Counted from the first letter of the stretch, positions 23,771 to 32,245 are shown. The stretch is 36,008 bases of DNA from Actinokineospora iranica (GCF_900101685.1 NZ_FMZZ01000027.1:1-36008); one strand, 5' to 3'. A program made the numbers and translations. The notes: generated by a model from the sequence alone, not told the origin.

Positions 23771-25521
23771 GCCGGACCTGTTTCTGTGAGTACGGTGGTC
23801 AGGTAGCGCTCACGGCACGCGGTGCGCGAGATCTTGCCGCTGGACGTGCGGGGCAGCGAGTCCGGCTCGACCACCCGCACCTCGCGCAGGGCGAGGCCGT
23901 GCCGCTCGGCGACGGCGGCGCGCACGGCGCGGTCCACCTCGGCGCGGTCGAGCGCCTCCGGCGCGACGGTCTTGGCCCGCTCGGCCACCACGACGGCCTG
24001 CTCGCCGTCGGGGCCGCTCACCGAGAACGCCACGACGTTGCGCGGCCGGATCGAGGCGTGCGCGCCCTCGGCGGTGCGCTCGACGTCGTGCGGGTAGTGG
24101 TTGCGGCCGTCGACGACGATGAGGTCCTTGATCCGCCCGGTGATGTACAGCTCGCCGTCGCACCACATGCCCAGGTCGCCGGTGGCCAGCCACGGGCCGT
24201 CGGGGGCGTCGACGCCGCTGACCGCGTTGTGGAACGCGCGCGCGCTCTCCTGCGGCCGCTTCCAGTAGCCCTGGCCGACGTTGGGGCCCGCCACCCAGAT
24301 CTCGCCGACCTCGCCCTCTGGCCGGGGCTGCCCGGTCTTCGGGTCGACCACCAGCACGCCCTGGTCGATCGGCTGTCCACAAGAGACCAGCGCCACGACG
24401 TCCTCGGCGTCGGCGGACACCTCGACGGCTTTGCCCGCGGCCAGGGAAGTCCGCTCGAAGTGGCGGACCACCGCGGGCCGGTCGGGGGTGCTCGCCGAGA
24501 CGAACACGGTCGCCTCGGCGAGGCCGTAGGAGGGCCGGTGCGCCTCGGGGCGCAGCCCGCACCCGGCGAACGCGGTGTGGAAGCGGTCGATGATCCCGGG
24601 CAGCACCGGCTCGCTGCCGTCGATCAGCACGCCCACGTTCTCCAGGCGCAGCCGGGACTTCTCCCAGTCCGACACCCGGGCAGCGCAGTAGGCGTAGGCG
24701 AAGTTGGGGGCGGCGGTCACCGCGACCGGGTTCGCCGAGAGCGCGCGCAGCCAGCGCTCGGGCCGCTCGATGAACGCCAGCGGGTCCATCAGCACCGTGC
24801 GGATGCCCACCATCATCGGCGCGGCCACCGACAGGACCAGGCCCATGTCGTGGAACAGCGGCAGCCAGCTCACCGTCACCGACTCGCGGCGCACGTTGTA
24901 CGCGCGCACCGCCTGCCGGGCGTTGGCGATCACGTTGCCGTGGGTGATCATGACGCCGCGCGGGTCGCCGGTCGAGCCGGAGGTGTACTGCAGGTACGCC
25001 AGGTCGGCCGGGGCCAGCGCGACCGGCTCGAAGTGCGCGGCGATCGCGGTGGGCAGGGTGTCGACGCACACGACCTGGCCCACCGGCAGCCGGTGGGTCT
25101 CGATGAACGCCGCGACGGCGGGGGCGCTGTCCTGGGTGGTGAGCACGGTCCCGGCGGCGCAGTCGCGCAGCACCGAGGCGAGCCGGTCGCCGTGGCCGGG
25201 CAGATCCGGGGTGAACAGCGGGACCGCGGCCGCGCCCGCGCGCAGCGCGCCGAGGAAGGCGGCGATGTAGTCCGGCGTCTGTCCGATCAGGACGGCCACC
25301 GGCTCGCCCTTGCCGATGCGGCGCTGCAACCAGGCCGCGACCGCGCCGACCCGGGCGTCCAGGTCACGCCAGGTCCAACTGGTCTGCGCGCCGCCGCTGT
25401 GCGCGCTGAAGTCGAGGTGGTTGACGGCGACGCCGTCGGGGTCCTGCGCAGCCCACCTGCCGAGCAAGCCGGGCAAGTCCTCTGTGGCGGCCGACCCGCC
25501 GTGCGCTATCGCGGAACTCAT
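23767..25521 (-). CDS. fadD32: Long-chain fatty-acyl-AMP ligase, FadD32-like
   Basis: A 584-residue adenylating enzyme that activates a fatty acid as acyl-AMP and hands it to the N-terminal carrier of the next protein. Motifs are YTSGSTGDPRGVMITHGN from 179, SWLPLFHDMGL at 218-228, PSYGLAEATVFVS at 330-342, TGD at 447-449, GRIKDLIVVDGRNHYPHDVE from 462 (the GRNHYP form is typical of FAALs) and PRTSSGK with the catalytic Lys563. Stretches such as KAVEVSADAEDVVALVSCGQ align well with what I recall of FadD32. ATG at 25521 (GAGGA eight bases upstream) is preferred; an in-frame GTG at 25536 is possible. The stop overlaps the PKS start by four bases, so the two are translationally coupled. Confidence 0.92.
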   Translation of the reverse strand: MSSAIAHGGSAATEDLPGLLGRWAAQDPDGVAVNHLDFSAHSGGAQTSWTWRDLDARVGAVAAWLQRRIGKGEPVAVLIGQTPDYIAAFLGALRAGAAAVPLFTPDLPGHGDRLASVLRDCAAGTVLTTQDSAPAVAAFIETHRLPVGQVVCVDTLPTAIAAHFEPVALAPADLAYLQYTSGSTGDPRGVMITHGNVIANARQAVRAYNVRRESVTVSWLPLFHDMGLVLSVAAPMMVGIRTVLMDPLAFIERPERWLRALSANPVAVTAAPNFAYAYCAARVSDWEKSRLRLENVGVLIDGSEPVLPGIIDRFHTAFAGCGLRPEAHRPSYGLAEATVFVSASTPDRPAVVRHFERTSLAAGKAVEVSADAEDVVALVSCGQPIDQGVLVVDPKTGQPRPEGEVGEIWVAGPNVGQGYWKRPQESARAFHNAVSGVDAPDGPWLATGDLGMWCDGELYITGRIKDLIVVDGRNHYPHDVERTAEGAHASIRPRNVVAFSVSGPDGEQAVVVAERAKTVAPEALDRAEVDRAVRAAVAERHGLALREVRVVEPDSLPRTSSGKISRTACRERYLTTVLTETGPA

Positions 25522-25614
25522 CTGCACAGTCCTCACCAGGGGGCCACTTCGACACCGGACGAGAGAAACGCGACTGCCTCATATTTCCCCATGCGGAAAA
25601 ATGGTCGCTTCGGT

Positions 25615-25644
25615 ACGGTAATTCCGTCGCCAGTCACTCGTCAA
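25615..25644 (-). promoter_or_regulatory. Candidate promoter of the fadD32-pks13-accD4 unit
   Basis: On the minus strand TTGACG (25644-25639) and TACCGT (25620-25615) are separated by 18 bases. The -35 lies within the last codons of the MFS gene and transcription would start near 25608, giving a leader of about 85 bases before the ligase ATG. This would let the ligase operon be expressed separately from the lipase/MFS pair. Confidence 0.45.
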
Positions 25645-27094
25645 CAACGGCAGTACGCGCTAAAGGTAACGGCGACTTCTCGACGGCCGACTTGTCATAA
25701 TTATGAGTCGCGGCCGGGTCCGCGTTGTGGACAAGCGACAAGTTTGGCCGCAGCCGCGCGGCGACCACCGCTGCGGCCAATTGCAGGGCGGCGGCGACCA
25801 GCAGGGCGCGGGTGTAGCCCTGCGCCATGGCCGGTCCGTCGGCCGCCCCGGCGATCAGCACCGCGACCAGCGCGACCCCCAGCGCCCCGGCGAACTCGCG
25901 GGCCGCGCTGAGCACCCCCGACGCCGCCCCGGCCAGCCGGTCGTCGGCCGAGTCGAGGGCCATGGTGGTCAGCGGGACGGTGAAGGCCGACCCGATGCCC
26001 ACCAGCAGCAGGCCGGGCAGCCGGGGACCGACCGAGGGCAGGTGGTTGACCGCGGCGACCGCCGCGAGACCCACCCCGACCACGACAAGACCACCCGCGA
26101 CCGTGGCGGGCGCGCCTAAGCGGGCCTGCGCTTTGGGCACCCACGGCGCGGTGAGGATGAGCGCGGCCGCCACCGCGGCCAGCGGCAGCGCGGCCTCCGC
26201 CGGGCCAAGGCCAAGCCAGCGCTGGTGCACCAGCGGGGTGACCACGGTGATGCCGGTGACCCCGAGCCCCCATAACGTCTGCACCAGCAGCGCGCCGCGG
26301 AACAGCGGGGCGCCCACCAGCGCGGGCGGCAGCACCGGCGTCCGCGAGCGGCGGTCGCGGTTGGCGAAAACCAGCGCGGCGACCACACCCGTGACGGCCA
26401 GCGCCACCGACCACTCGCCGCCATCGGCCAGGCTCAGCAGGGCCGCGGTGACCAGCAGCATCGTCACCCCGGCCAGGGCCATGCCGAGCCGGTCGACCGG
26501 GCGCGGCGCCGTCCTCGGGCCGGGGCCGGGCAACGCGGCCCAAGTCCCGACGAGCAGCGGCAGCACGCCCCAGAACACCCAACTCCAGTGCGCGGACGCG
26601 CTGACGAACCCGCCGACGACCGGGCCCGCGGCCAACGCCAGGGCGAGCGAGACGGTCCACACCGCCGCGCCCTTGGGCCGGTCGGCGGGGACCAGGCGGG
26701 TGCGGACCAGGCTCAACGTCGCCGGGACCAGCAGCGCGGCGGCCAGGCCCTGCAAGACCCGGCCCGCCAGCAACGGCTCGACGGCGCGTGCGCAGGCCGC
26801 GAGCACCGTGCCCGCGGCGAAGACGGCCAGCCCGGCGCGCAGCGCGGCCCGCTCGCCGAACCGGTCGACCACCGGACCGGCGGCGAGCAGCAAACCGGCG
26901 AACGGAAGCAGGTACGCGACCGTGACCCCCTGCGTCGCGGTCACCCCGAGCGCCAGCTCCCCGGCGACCGACGGCGCCGCCGCGGCCACCACGGTGTTGT
27001 CCGCCGTCGACAAGAAGGCGATCAGCGCGATCGTGCCCAGAACACGGGCCCGGTCGGGCGCGGAATCACCGGGGGCGGTCACCGGAGGACTCAA
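25634..27094 (-). CDS. MFS drug/lipid exporter (EmrB/QacA-like)
   Basis: A 486-residue proton-coupled transporter with about 12-14 hydrophobic segments. Early features are STADNTVVAAAAPSVAGEL (DHA2-type helix 1 motif), PVVDRFGERAALRAGL (loop 2-3 motif A) and GRVLQGLAAALLVPATLSLV (motif B/C region). Its hydrophilic C-terminal tail is about 35 residues. The start is read as TTG at 27094, because TTGA overlaps the TGA of the upstream lipase gene. An in-frame GTG four codons later is possible. It is probably cotranscribed with the lipase and reads toward the acyl-AMP ligase 112 bases downstream. Export of a lipid product is an inference from position only. Confidence 0.88.
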   Translation of the reverse strand: MSPPVTAPGDSAPDRARVLGTIALIAFLSTADNTVVAAAAPSVAGELALGVTATQGVTVAYLLPFAGLLLAAGPVVDRFGERAALRAGLAVFAAGTVLAACARAVEPLLAGRVLQGLAAALLVPATLSLVRTRLVPADRPKGAAVWTVSLALALAAGPVVGGFVSASAHWSWVFWGVLPLLVGTWAALPGPGPRTAPRPVDRLGMALAGVTMLLVTAALLSLADGGEWSVALAVTGVVAALVFANRDRRSRTPVLPPALVGAPLFRGALLVQTLWGLGVTGITVVTPLVHQRWLGLGPAEAALPLAAVAAALILTAPWVPKAQARLGAPATVAGGLVVVGVGLAAVAAVNHLPSVGPRLPGLLLVGIGSAFTVPLTTMALDSADDRLAGAASGVLSAAREFAGALGVALVAVLIAGAADGPAMAQGYTRALLVAAALQLAAAVVAARLRPNLSLVHNADPAATHNYDKSAVEKSPLPLARTAVVDE

Positions 27095-28284
27095 CAGCCG
27101 CGCGGCGCGGGCTTGCCCGCGAAACGGTCGGCGAGAAACGTGAAAGCGTCACCACGACCGGTCAGGAATGTGGTCAGATGCTCACCGATATAGACGTTCC
27201 ACTTCACCGCGACGCCTTTCGCGCAGTATTCCCTGCGCAACGCGTCGGCCTGCCCGAAAGGCACCAGCTCGTCGAGGACGCCGTGGTAGAGGAACACCGG
27301 AGCCGTCGGCGGCCGGGAGCCGAGGCGGTTCTCCGCGAGCCGCCGCTGCCACCCCTGGTCGAGCAGCGGGTTCCTGGTCGTGTAGTCGGAGATCCGTCGG
27401 AACGCGAATGCCGCGATGTCGCCGACGCACCGCTCCCGGTCGGCGAACTCGGTCTTGCCCGCGGCGTTGAGGTAGCCCGCGAGGTTCAGCTCCGGGTAGG
27501 CCGCGTCGAGGCCGACCGCGGCGAACATCAGCAAGCCGAACCCGAAGCTGCCGTCGAGCGTCTTGGCCACCGCGGTCAGGTCGGCGGGCACACCGCCCGC
27601 CGCGACGCCGACCAGGTTCAGTTCGGGGGCGTACTCGGGCTGCCTTTCCGCAGCCCACGCCGCGCCCCCGCCGCCCTGCGAGTAGCCGGTGAGCGCGACC
27701 TTCCCGCCCGGCCGCAGCCCGGTGGCGGGCAGCCGGGTCGCCGCGCGCACCACATCGAGCAGCGCGTGGCCCTCGGAGCGGCCGACCACGTAGGTGTGGT
27801 CGCCGGGCGTGCCCAGGCCCTCGTAGTCGGTGACCGCGACGGCCCAGCCCCGCTTGAGCAACTCGCCCACGGCGAGCGCCTCGTACTCGGTGCCCGCGAC
27901 GAACGCCTTCGACGGCGCGCACTTGTCGCCGATGCCCTGCGTCCCCGGTGCGAGCCCGACGATCGGGCGGACGCCGTCATAGGGCGCCTTCGGCACGAAA
28001 ACCGTGCCCGACACCGCGATGTCCTCGCCGGTGGCGCCGACCGACCGGTACAGGACGGTGTGGGCGGTCGCCTGGTTCGACTCGGCCACCGAGACGGCGG
28101 CGGGCCGGTACCAGATCGGGTCGCCGGGCGCGCCGGACAGCGGCGCGGGCGGGGTGTAGAACGCCTCCCCCGAAGGGCCGACCGGGATGTCGGCGGCGGT
28201 GGCCGGGCCGCTCGGGACGGCCAAGACCGCGGCCGTCGCCACGGCGACAGCCAGCGAAGAAAGCACCCGGCGAGGAGAGGGCAT
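27091..28284 (-). CDS. Secreted lipase (LIP family, PF03583-like)
   Basis: A 397-residue exported alpha/beta hydrolase of the secretory lipase family. The signal peptide spans about residues 1-31 (PSPRR, hydrophobic stretch, ATA-AD). Typical family features are VLYRSVGATGEDIAVSGTVF, WAVAVTDYEGLGTPGDHTYV, the nucleophile GYSQGG with Ser202, Asp338 in HGVLDELVPF and His369 in GEHLTTF. Cysteines at about 122, 286, 354 and 397 could form disulfides. Members hydrolyse triacylglycerols or other esters outside the cell. No Shine-Dalgarno is present, but a promoter seven bases upstream suggests a leaderless mRNA. Its stop overlaps the MFS start. Confidence 0.9.
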   Translation of the reverse strand: MPSPRRVLSSLAVAVATAAVLAVPSGPATAADIPVGPSGEAFYTPPAPLSGAPGDPIWYRPAAVSVAESNQATAHTVLYRSVGATGEDIAVSGTVFVPKAPYDGVRPIVGLAPGTQGIGDKCAPSKAFVAGTEYEALAVGELLKRGWAVAVTDYEGLGTPGDHTYVVGRSEGHALLDVVRAATRLPATGLRPGGKVALTGYSQGGGGAAWAAERQPEYAPELNLVGVAAGGVPADLTAVAKTLDGSFGFGLLMFAAVGLDAAYPELNLAGYLNAAGKTEFADRERCVGDIAAFAFRRISDYTTRNPLLDQGWQRRLAENRLGSRPPTAPVFLYHGVLDELVPFGQADALRREYCAKGVAVKWNVYIGEHLTTFLTGRGDAFTFLADRFAGKPAPRGC

Positions 28285-28291
28285 GACGGGG

Positions 28292-28320
28292 ACGTTAACG
28301 CCGTCACAATCCCATGTCGA
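28292..28320 (-). promoter_or_regulatory. Promoter of the lipase/MFS pair, leaderless type
   Basis: On the minus strand TCGACA (28320-28315), a 17-base spacer, and TAACGT (28297-28292) are followed seven bases later by the lipase ATG. One mismatch from TTGACA and a TANNNT -10 make this the best promoter I can see in the window. Confidence 0.6.
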
Positions 28321-28512
28321 CGGCCCGCGAGGTTATTCGCGGCAACCGAGCAGTTTGCCCGTCACCGTTGTCACCGAAACGCCAAAAAGTGATTACCGAG
28401 AAGTTGTCAACAACCGATAACTCTGCGTCAAATCGCGCGCCAGTAGGGCGGTTCCGCCGCGTCCGCCGGTATCGTCGCATCGGATCGGCTCCCAGCGCGA
28501 AGGACAACCCCC
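28321..28512. promoter_or_regulatory. AT-richer divergent control region (lipase / drrA-like)
   Basis: The divergent region is much richer in A and T than its surroundings. GTTGTCAACAAC (28403-28414) has 5-bp inverted arms and a two-base centre, and related GTTGTCACC and GTTATT motifs lie nearby; a TetR/MarR-type operator is possible. TATCGT at 28470-28475 could be a -10 for the drrA-like gene. No regulator gene is adjacent. Confidence 0.3.
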
Positions 28513-29481
28513 ATGCCACGGCCCCGGATCGAGGTCACCGGCCTCGGCAAGAGCTATGGCCAGGTGCAGGCGCTGACCGACGTGTCACTGCAAGTCGGGC
28601 CCGGTGTCGTGCTGGGCGTCCTCGGCCACAACGGCGCGGGCAAGACGACGCTGGTCGACATCCTCGCCACCCGGTCGAAACCCACCTCCGGCACCGCGAA
28701 GGTGTGCGGGTGGGACGTGGCCCGCTTCGGCCACCACGTGCGCAGGCACATCGGCATGACCAGCCAGTTCACCTCCGTGGACGACACCATGACCGGCCGG
28801 GCCAACCTGATGCTCGTCGCCCGGCTGCTCGGCGCGAGCCGCAAGCAGGCCGACGACCGCGCCGAGGAGCTGCTGACCAGCTTCGACCTGACCGAGGCAG
28901 CCGACCGCAAGGCCGCCACCTACTCCGGCGGTATGCGCAGGCGGCTGGACCTCGCGGTCGGCATGATCGCCGGGCCGGACGTGCTGTTCCTCGACGAGCC
29001 CAGCACCGGCTTGGACCCGGTGAGCCGGTCCGGGCTGTGGGACCTGGTGGAGAAACTCGCCAAGGACGGCACCACCATCGTGCTCACCACCCAGTACCTG
29101 GAGGAAGCCGACCGGCTCGCGCACGACATCGTCGTGCTCGCGGGCGGGCACGTGGTCGCGTCCGGCACCCCGGAGCGGCTCAAGGCGGGCATCGGGCAGC
29201 GCACCGCGTCGGTCCGCTTCCCCGACGCGCGGGCCACGCACTACGCGGTGGGCGTGCTCGGCTACGCGGGGATGACGCCGCTGGCCGACTTCGGGATCTG
29301 CGCGGTGCAGATCCCGCTGGCCGAGCCGGGCGACATCGCGCTGCTGGTCCGCGCCCTGGACTCGGCCGGGCTGCCGATCATGGACCTGACCGTCACCGAG
29401 CCCACCCTGGACGACGTGTACGTCGCCCTGCACCGAGCGGCGCAGGAGAAAGCCGCCCAGGTCGTCGGACAGACAGCGTGA
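28513..29481 (+). CDS. drrA: ABC transporter ATP-binding protein, DrrA-like
   Basis: A 322-residue ATPase of the daunorubicin-resistance (DrrA) group. It carries Walker A GHNGAGKTT at 38-46, a Q-loop at MTSQFTSVDDTMTGRANL, the signature YSGGMRRRLDLA at 137-148, Walker B VLFLDEPSTGLD at 157-168 and an H-loop at LTTQYLEEADRLAHD. A C-terminal domain of about 90 residues ends EPTLDDVYVAL, as in DrrA. It should pair with the membrane protein downstream to export a hydrophobic compound; in mycobacteria DrrABC exports complex lipids. AAGGA lies eight bases before the ATG. It is divergent from the lipase/MFS/PKS genes. Confidence 0.93.
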   Translation: MPRPRIEVTGLGKSYGQVQALTDVSLQVGPGVVLGVLGHNGAGKTTLVDILATRSKPTSGTAKVCGWDVARFGHHVRRHIGMTSQFTSVDDTMTGRANLMLVARLLGASRKQADDRAEELLTSFDLTEAADRKAATYSGGMRRRLDLAVGMIAGPDVLFLDEPSTGLDPVSRSGLWDLVEKLAKDGTTIVLTTQYLEEADRLAHDIVVLAGGHVVASGTPERLKAGIGQRTASVRFPDARATHYAVGVLGYAGMTPLADFGICAVQIPLAEPGDIALLVRALDSAGLPIMDLTVTEPTLDDVYVALHRAAQEKAAQVVGQTA

Positions 29482-29536
29482 CGCGGCCTGCCGCCACCAG
29501 GACCCGCCGTTCAGAAAGGCGCCAGAGCAAGCCCGT

Positions 29537-30796
29537 ATGCGAACCGATCCACACGGCGACAGCGCCGACGCCCCCCGGCGAGCCCAGCCAGGGCGGCCCC
29601 GCGAGCACACTCCGCTGGCCGATCCCCGGCGCGAGCGCCGGGCACCCGCGGGCGACGCGGGGGAACCCCGCGAACGCGCGGCGCGTGGACCAGCCGAGCG
29701 CCGGGCGCCCGTGCGGGACGCGAGCGGACAGTCCGCCGGGCGGCGGCGGTCGGACGCGCGAGACCCGCGAGCGGGCACGGCGGGGCGCGGCGAACGGGCC
29801 GCTGACGCCCGGCAGAGCGAGCGGGACGCCAGCGCGCCTCGGCAGCGGCGAGCGCCCGAGCAGGACCGGCGGGCGGCGCGCGGCCAGGAGACCGGCAAGA
29901 CCGGGCGTGAGCGGGGCAAGAAGGTGAGCAGGCACGCCGCGGGCACGCGCGGCCGGTCCGACGACACCGTGCGGCTGTATCTGGACCTGGCCTCCGGGTC
30001 GCCGCCCCGGGCGGACCGGTGGCGGCCGAGCAACGCGCTCACCCAGGTGATGGTGCTGAGCGAGCGGTCGCTGCGGGCGGCGTTCGGCGACTACCGGCTG
30101 GTGTTCTTCGGGCTGCTGCAGCCGGTGGTGATGCTGCTGCTGTTCAGCCAGGTGTTCAGCGGGATCGGGACGCTGCCCGGGGTGACCCAGTACCAGGGGT
30201 ACATCAACTTCCTGATGCCCGCGACGCTGGTCAACATCGCCATGACGACCGCGATGAGCTCCGGCGTCGGACTGCTCACCGAGATCTACACCGGGTTCAT
30301 CGGCAGGCTGCGGACGATGCCGATCAATCTGATCTCGGTGCTGGTCGCGCGGACGGTGTCCGACGCGGTGCGGCTGGCCGTGCAGCAGGTCGTCGCGGTG
30401 CTGGCCGCGGTGCTGTTCCTCGGGTTCCGGCCCGGCGGGGTGTTCGGCGTGACCGTGGCCGTGCTGCTGACCGTGGCCGTCGGGTGGGGGCTGAGCTGGA
30501 TCTTCATCGCCATCGCCACCTGGCAGAGCAAGCCGGAGACGATGCAGGCGGTGTCGTTCATCGTCATGTTCCCGCTGATGTTCGGCTCCAGCGCGTACAT
30601 GCCGGTCGACGCGATGCCCGGCTGGATTCGCGCGGTGGCCCTGTGCAACCCGGTCACCTACGCCATCGACGCCACCCGGGCGCTCGCGCTGGGGATGCCG
30701 CTGGGCTGGTCGCTGACCGCGGCCCTCGGCCTGGCCGCCGGGACCGCCCTGCTCGGCGGCGCGCTGGCCGCGCGGAACTTCCGCAAGACGAATTGA
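29537..30796 (+). CDS. drrB: ABC-2 type permease, DrrB-like, with an Arg-rich N-terminal extension
   Basis: The membrane partner of the DrrA-like ATPase. From about residue 165 on it is a normal ABC-2 permease of about 255 residues with six membrane segments: SERSLRAAFGDYRLVFFGL leads into helix 1, and the family loop GLLTEIYTGFIGRLRTMPIN and AYMPVDAMPGWIRAV are present. Before that lie about 130 hydrophilic residues, mostly Arg, Ala, Glu, Gly and Pro, with loose RRAP/ERAA/RD repeats and no hydrophobic core. Third-position GC in this part is somewhat lower than in the permease. Either it is a true disordered extension starting at ATG 29537, or translation starts at GTG 29924 (290 residues, usual DrrB length). 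Neither start has a strong RBS. Confidence 0.8.
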   Translation: MRTDPHGDSADAPRRAQPGRPREHTPLADPRRERRAPAGDAGEPRERAARGPAERRAPVRDASGQSAGRRRSDARDPRAGTAGRGERAADARQSERDASAPRQRRAPEQDRRAARGQETGKTGRERGKKVSRHAAGTRGRSDDTVRLYLDLASGSPPRADRWRPSNALTQVMVLSERSLRAAFGDYRLVFFGLLQPVVMLLLFSQVFSGIGTLPGVTQYQGYINFLMPATLVNIAMTTAMSSGVGLLTEIYTGFIGRLRTMPINLISVLVARTVSDAVRLAVQQVVAVLAAVLFLGFRPGGVFGVTVAVLLTVAVGWGLSWIFIAIATWQSKPETMQAVSFIVMFPLMFGSSAYMPVDAMPGWIRAVALCNPVTYAIDATRALALGMPLGWSLTAALGLAAGTALLGGALAARNFRKTN

Positions 30797-30860
30797 TCTG
30801 CGCGCGTTCGGCGGAAACATGATCGCGGGTGACAGAATGCCCGCCTGATTTCCGGTGGCG

Positions 30861-30950
30861 CTGATAGCCCTCCAGTTCTGTCACCGATAGGCCAAACTCC
30901 AGGTTTCCGCTATCCGGCGTATGCCGCGCGGCATGATCGTCCCGATAGCC
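30861..30950. promoter_or_regulatory. Palindrome and CGATAG-like motifs upstream of the HAF gene
   Basis: ATGCCGCGCGGCAT (30921-30934) is a perfect 14-bp palindrome about 60 bases before the HAF-repeat gene. GATAGCC or GATAGGCC occurs near 30863, 30888 and 30945, with the inverse CTATCC at about 30910. These look like protein-binding sites for the secreted-protein genes, but no factor can be named. Confidence 0.3.
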
Positions 30951-30991
30951 TCGCCTGGCGCTTTCCGCTTCTCGGCGACCATCGGAGAACC

Positions 30992-32197
30992 ATGTCCCGA
31001 ATCGGAGACCTCGCCAGACTCGCCAGGCAGTACCGCAGGGCAACCCTGCTCGCCGTGGTGGTGGCCGTCGCCATCCCGCTCGCCACGGCGCCGCCGACCC
31101 AGGGCGCGTCGCTTCCGGTCAATCCCCTGCTCTCGGCCGTGGTGCTGCCCGCGCTGCCCGGTCACACCCGGGCGGAGGCCGTGGCGGTCAACGACCTCGG
31201 GCAGATCGCGGGCACCAGCACTCCCGGGCCCGCCCCGTCGCGGGCGGTGCTGTGGTCGGGCCAGACGGCGACCGACCTCGGCGGCGGGCACGCGAGCGGG
31301 ATCAACAGCCGCGGGCAGGTGGTCGGCTGGGAATACCTGGGCGGGTACGGGACCTACGTCCAGCAGCCCCGGCTGTGGCACCGGGGCACGACGACCGACC
31401 TCACCCCGCCCGGGTCCGGACTGGTCGTCACCAGCGTGGTCAACCGGGACGGGGTGGTGCCGATGACGTACTCGGCGAGCCCGTCCGGCTACCACCAGGA
31501 GCGGGCGGCGGTCTACTCCGGCGGGACGCTGACCCCGATCGAGCCGCCCGGGGTGAGCGGGCCGCACCTGAGCCTCACCGTGGTCACCGACCGGGGCGTG
31601 GTCGCGGGCGCTTACCTGCCCATGTTCGGCGCGGACTCGTTCGCGTTCCGCTGCGAGGCGGCGCGGTGCGCGCGGCTGCCGGGGCCCGCGGGGCGGTACT
31701 CGGTGAGCGCGGCGAACGAGAAAGGCGTGCTCGTCGGCACCGCGGAGGGGCTGCCCACGTACGCGCTGCGGTGGGACGGCGACCGGGTGAGCGCGCTGCC
31801 GCCGCTGGCGGGCGAGGTGTCGGCGAGGGTCGCGCCCGGCCCGCAGGCGGTCAACGAGTCCGGCGACGTGGTGGGCCACACCGTCGGCTCCGGCGGGCTG
31901 ACCCGCGCCACCCTGTGGCGGCGGGGCCAGGCCATCGACCTCGGGGCGCCACTGGGCCACCAGAGCCAGGCCGTCGCGGTGAACGACTTCGGCGACGTCG
32001 TCGGCTGGAGCGAGGACGGCGTCGGCCAGCGGCGCGCGTTCCTGTGGCGCGATGGCCGCAGCACCGACCTGGGCACGGTCGGCGGCCAGAGCAGCGAACC
32101 GGTGGCCCTCAACAACTGGGGCGTCATCGTCGGCCGCGGCGTGGCCGCGAACGGCGGCGGCCAGGCACTGAAGTGGGTCGTCGCACCGCTGATCTGA
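30992..32197 (+). CDS. Secreted HAF-repeat protein (first copy)
   Basis: A 401-residue exported protein. The signal region is about residues 1-38 (RRATLLAVVVAVAIPLATAP). The rest consists of about seven units of roughly 45-55 residues with the HAF pattern: AVNDLGQIAGTS, then RAVLWSGQTATDLGGGHASG; the last units are FGDVVGWSEDGVGQRRAFLW and LNNWGVIVGRG. HAF repeats are predicted extracellular beta-propeller units of unknown function. Two cysteines (RCEAARCARLP) form the only unusual pair, and the same pair occurs in the second HAF protein at 33361. GGAGA lies close before the ATG. The DUF6801-like gene begins 48 bases downstream. Confidence 0.88.
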   Translation: MSRIGDLARLARQYRRATLLAVVVAVAIPLATAPPTQGASLPVNPLLSAVVLPALPGHTRAEAVAVNDLGQIAGTSTPGPAPSRAVLWSGQTATDLGGGHASGINSRGQVVGWEYLGGYGTYVQQPRLWHRGTTTDLTPPGSGLVVTSVVNRDGVVPMTYSASPSGYHQERAAVYSGGTLTPIEPPGVSGPHLSLTVVTDRGVVAGAYLPMFGADSFAFRCEAARCARLPGPAGRYSVSAANEKGVLVGTAEGLPTYALRWDGDRVSALPPLAGEVSARVAPGPQAVNESGDVVGHTVGSGGLTRATLWRRGQAIDLGAPLGHQSQAVAVNDFGDVVGWSEDGVGQRRAFLWRDGRSTDLGTVGGQSSEPVALNNWGVIVGRGVAANGGGQALKWVVAPLI

Positions 32198-32245
32198 ACC
32201 GAACGCCGCACCGCTGGTCAACCGTCACTTCCTGGGGAGCGAACA

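Noticed and set aside
28314..29927. A 537-residue plus-strand frame over the drrA-like gene
   Set aside because: It overlaps the well-supported DrrA-like gene in another frame and its translation is Arg/Gly-rich with no motifs.
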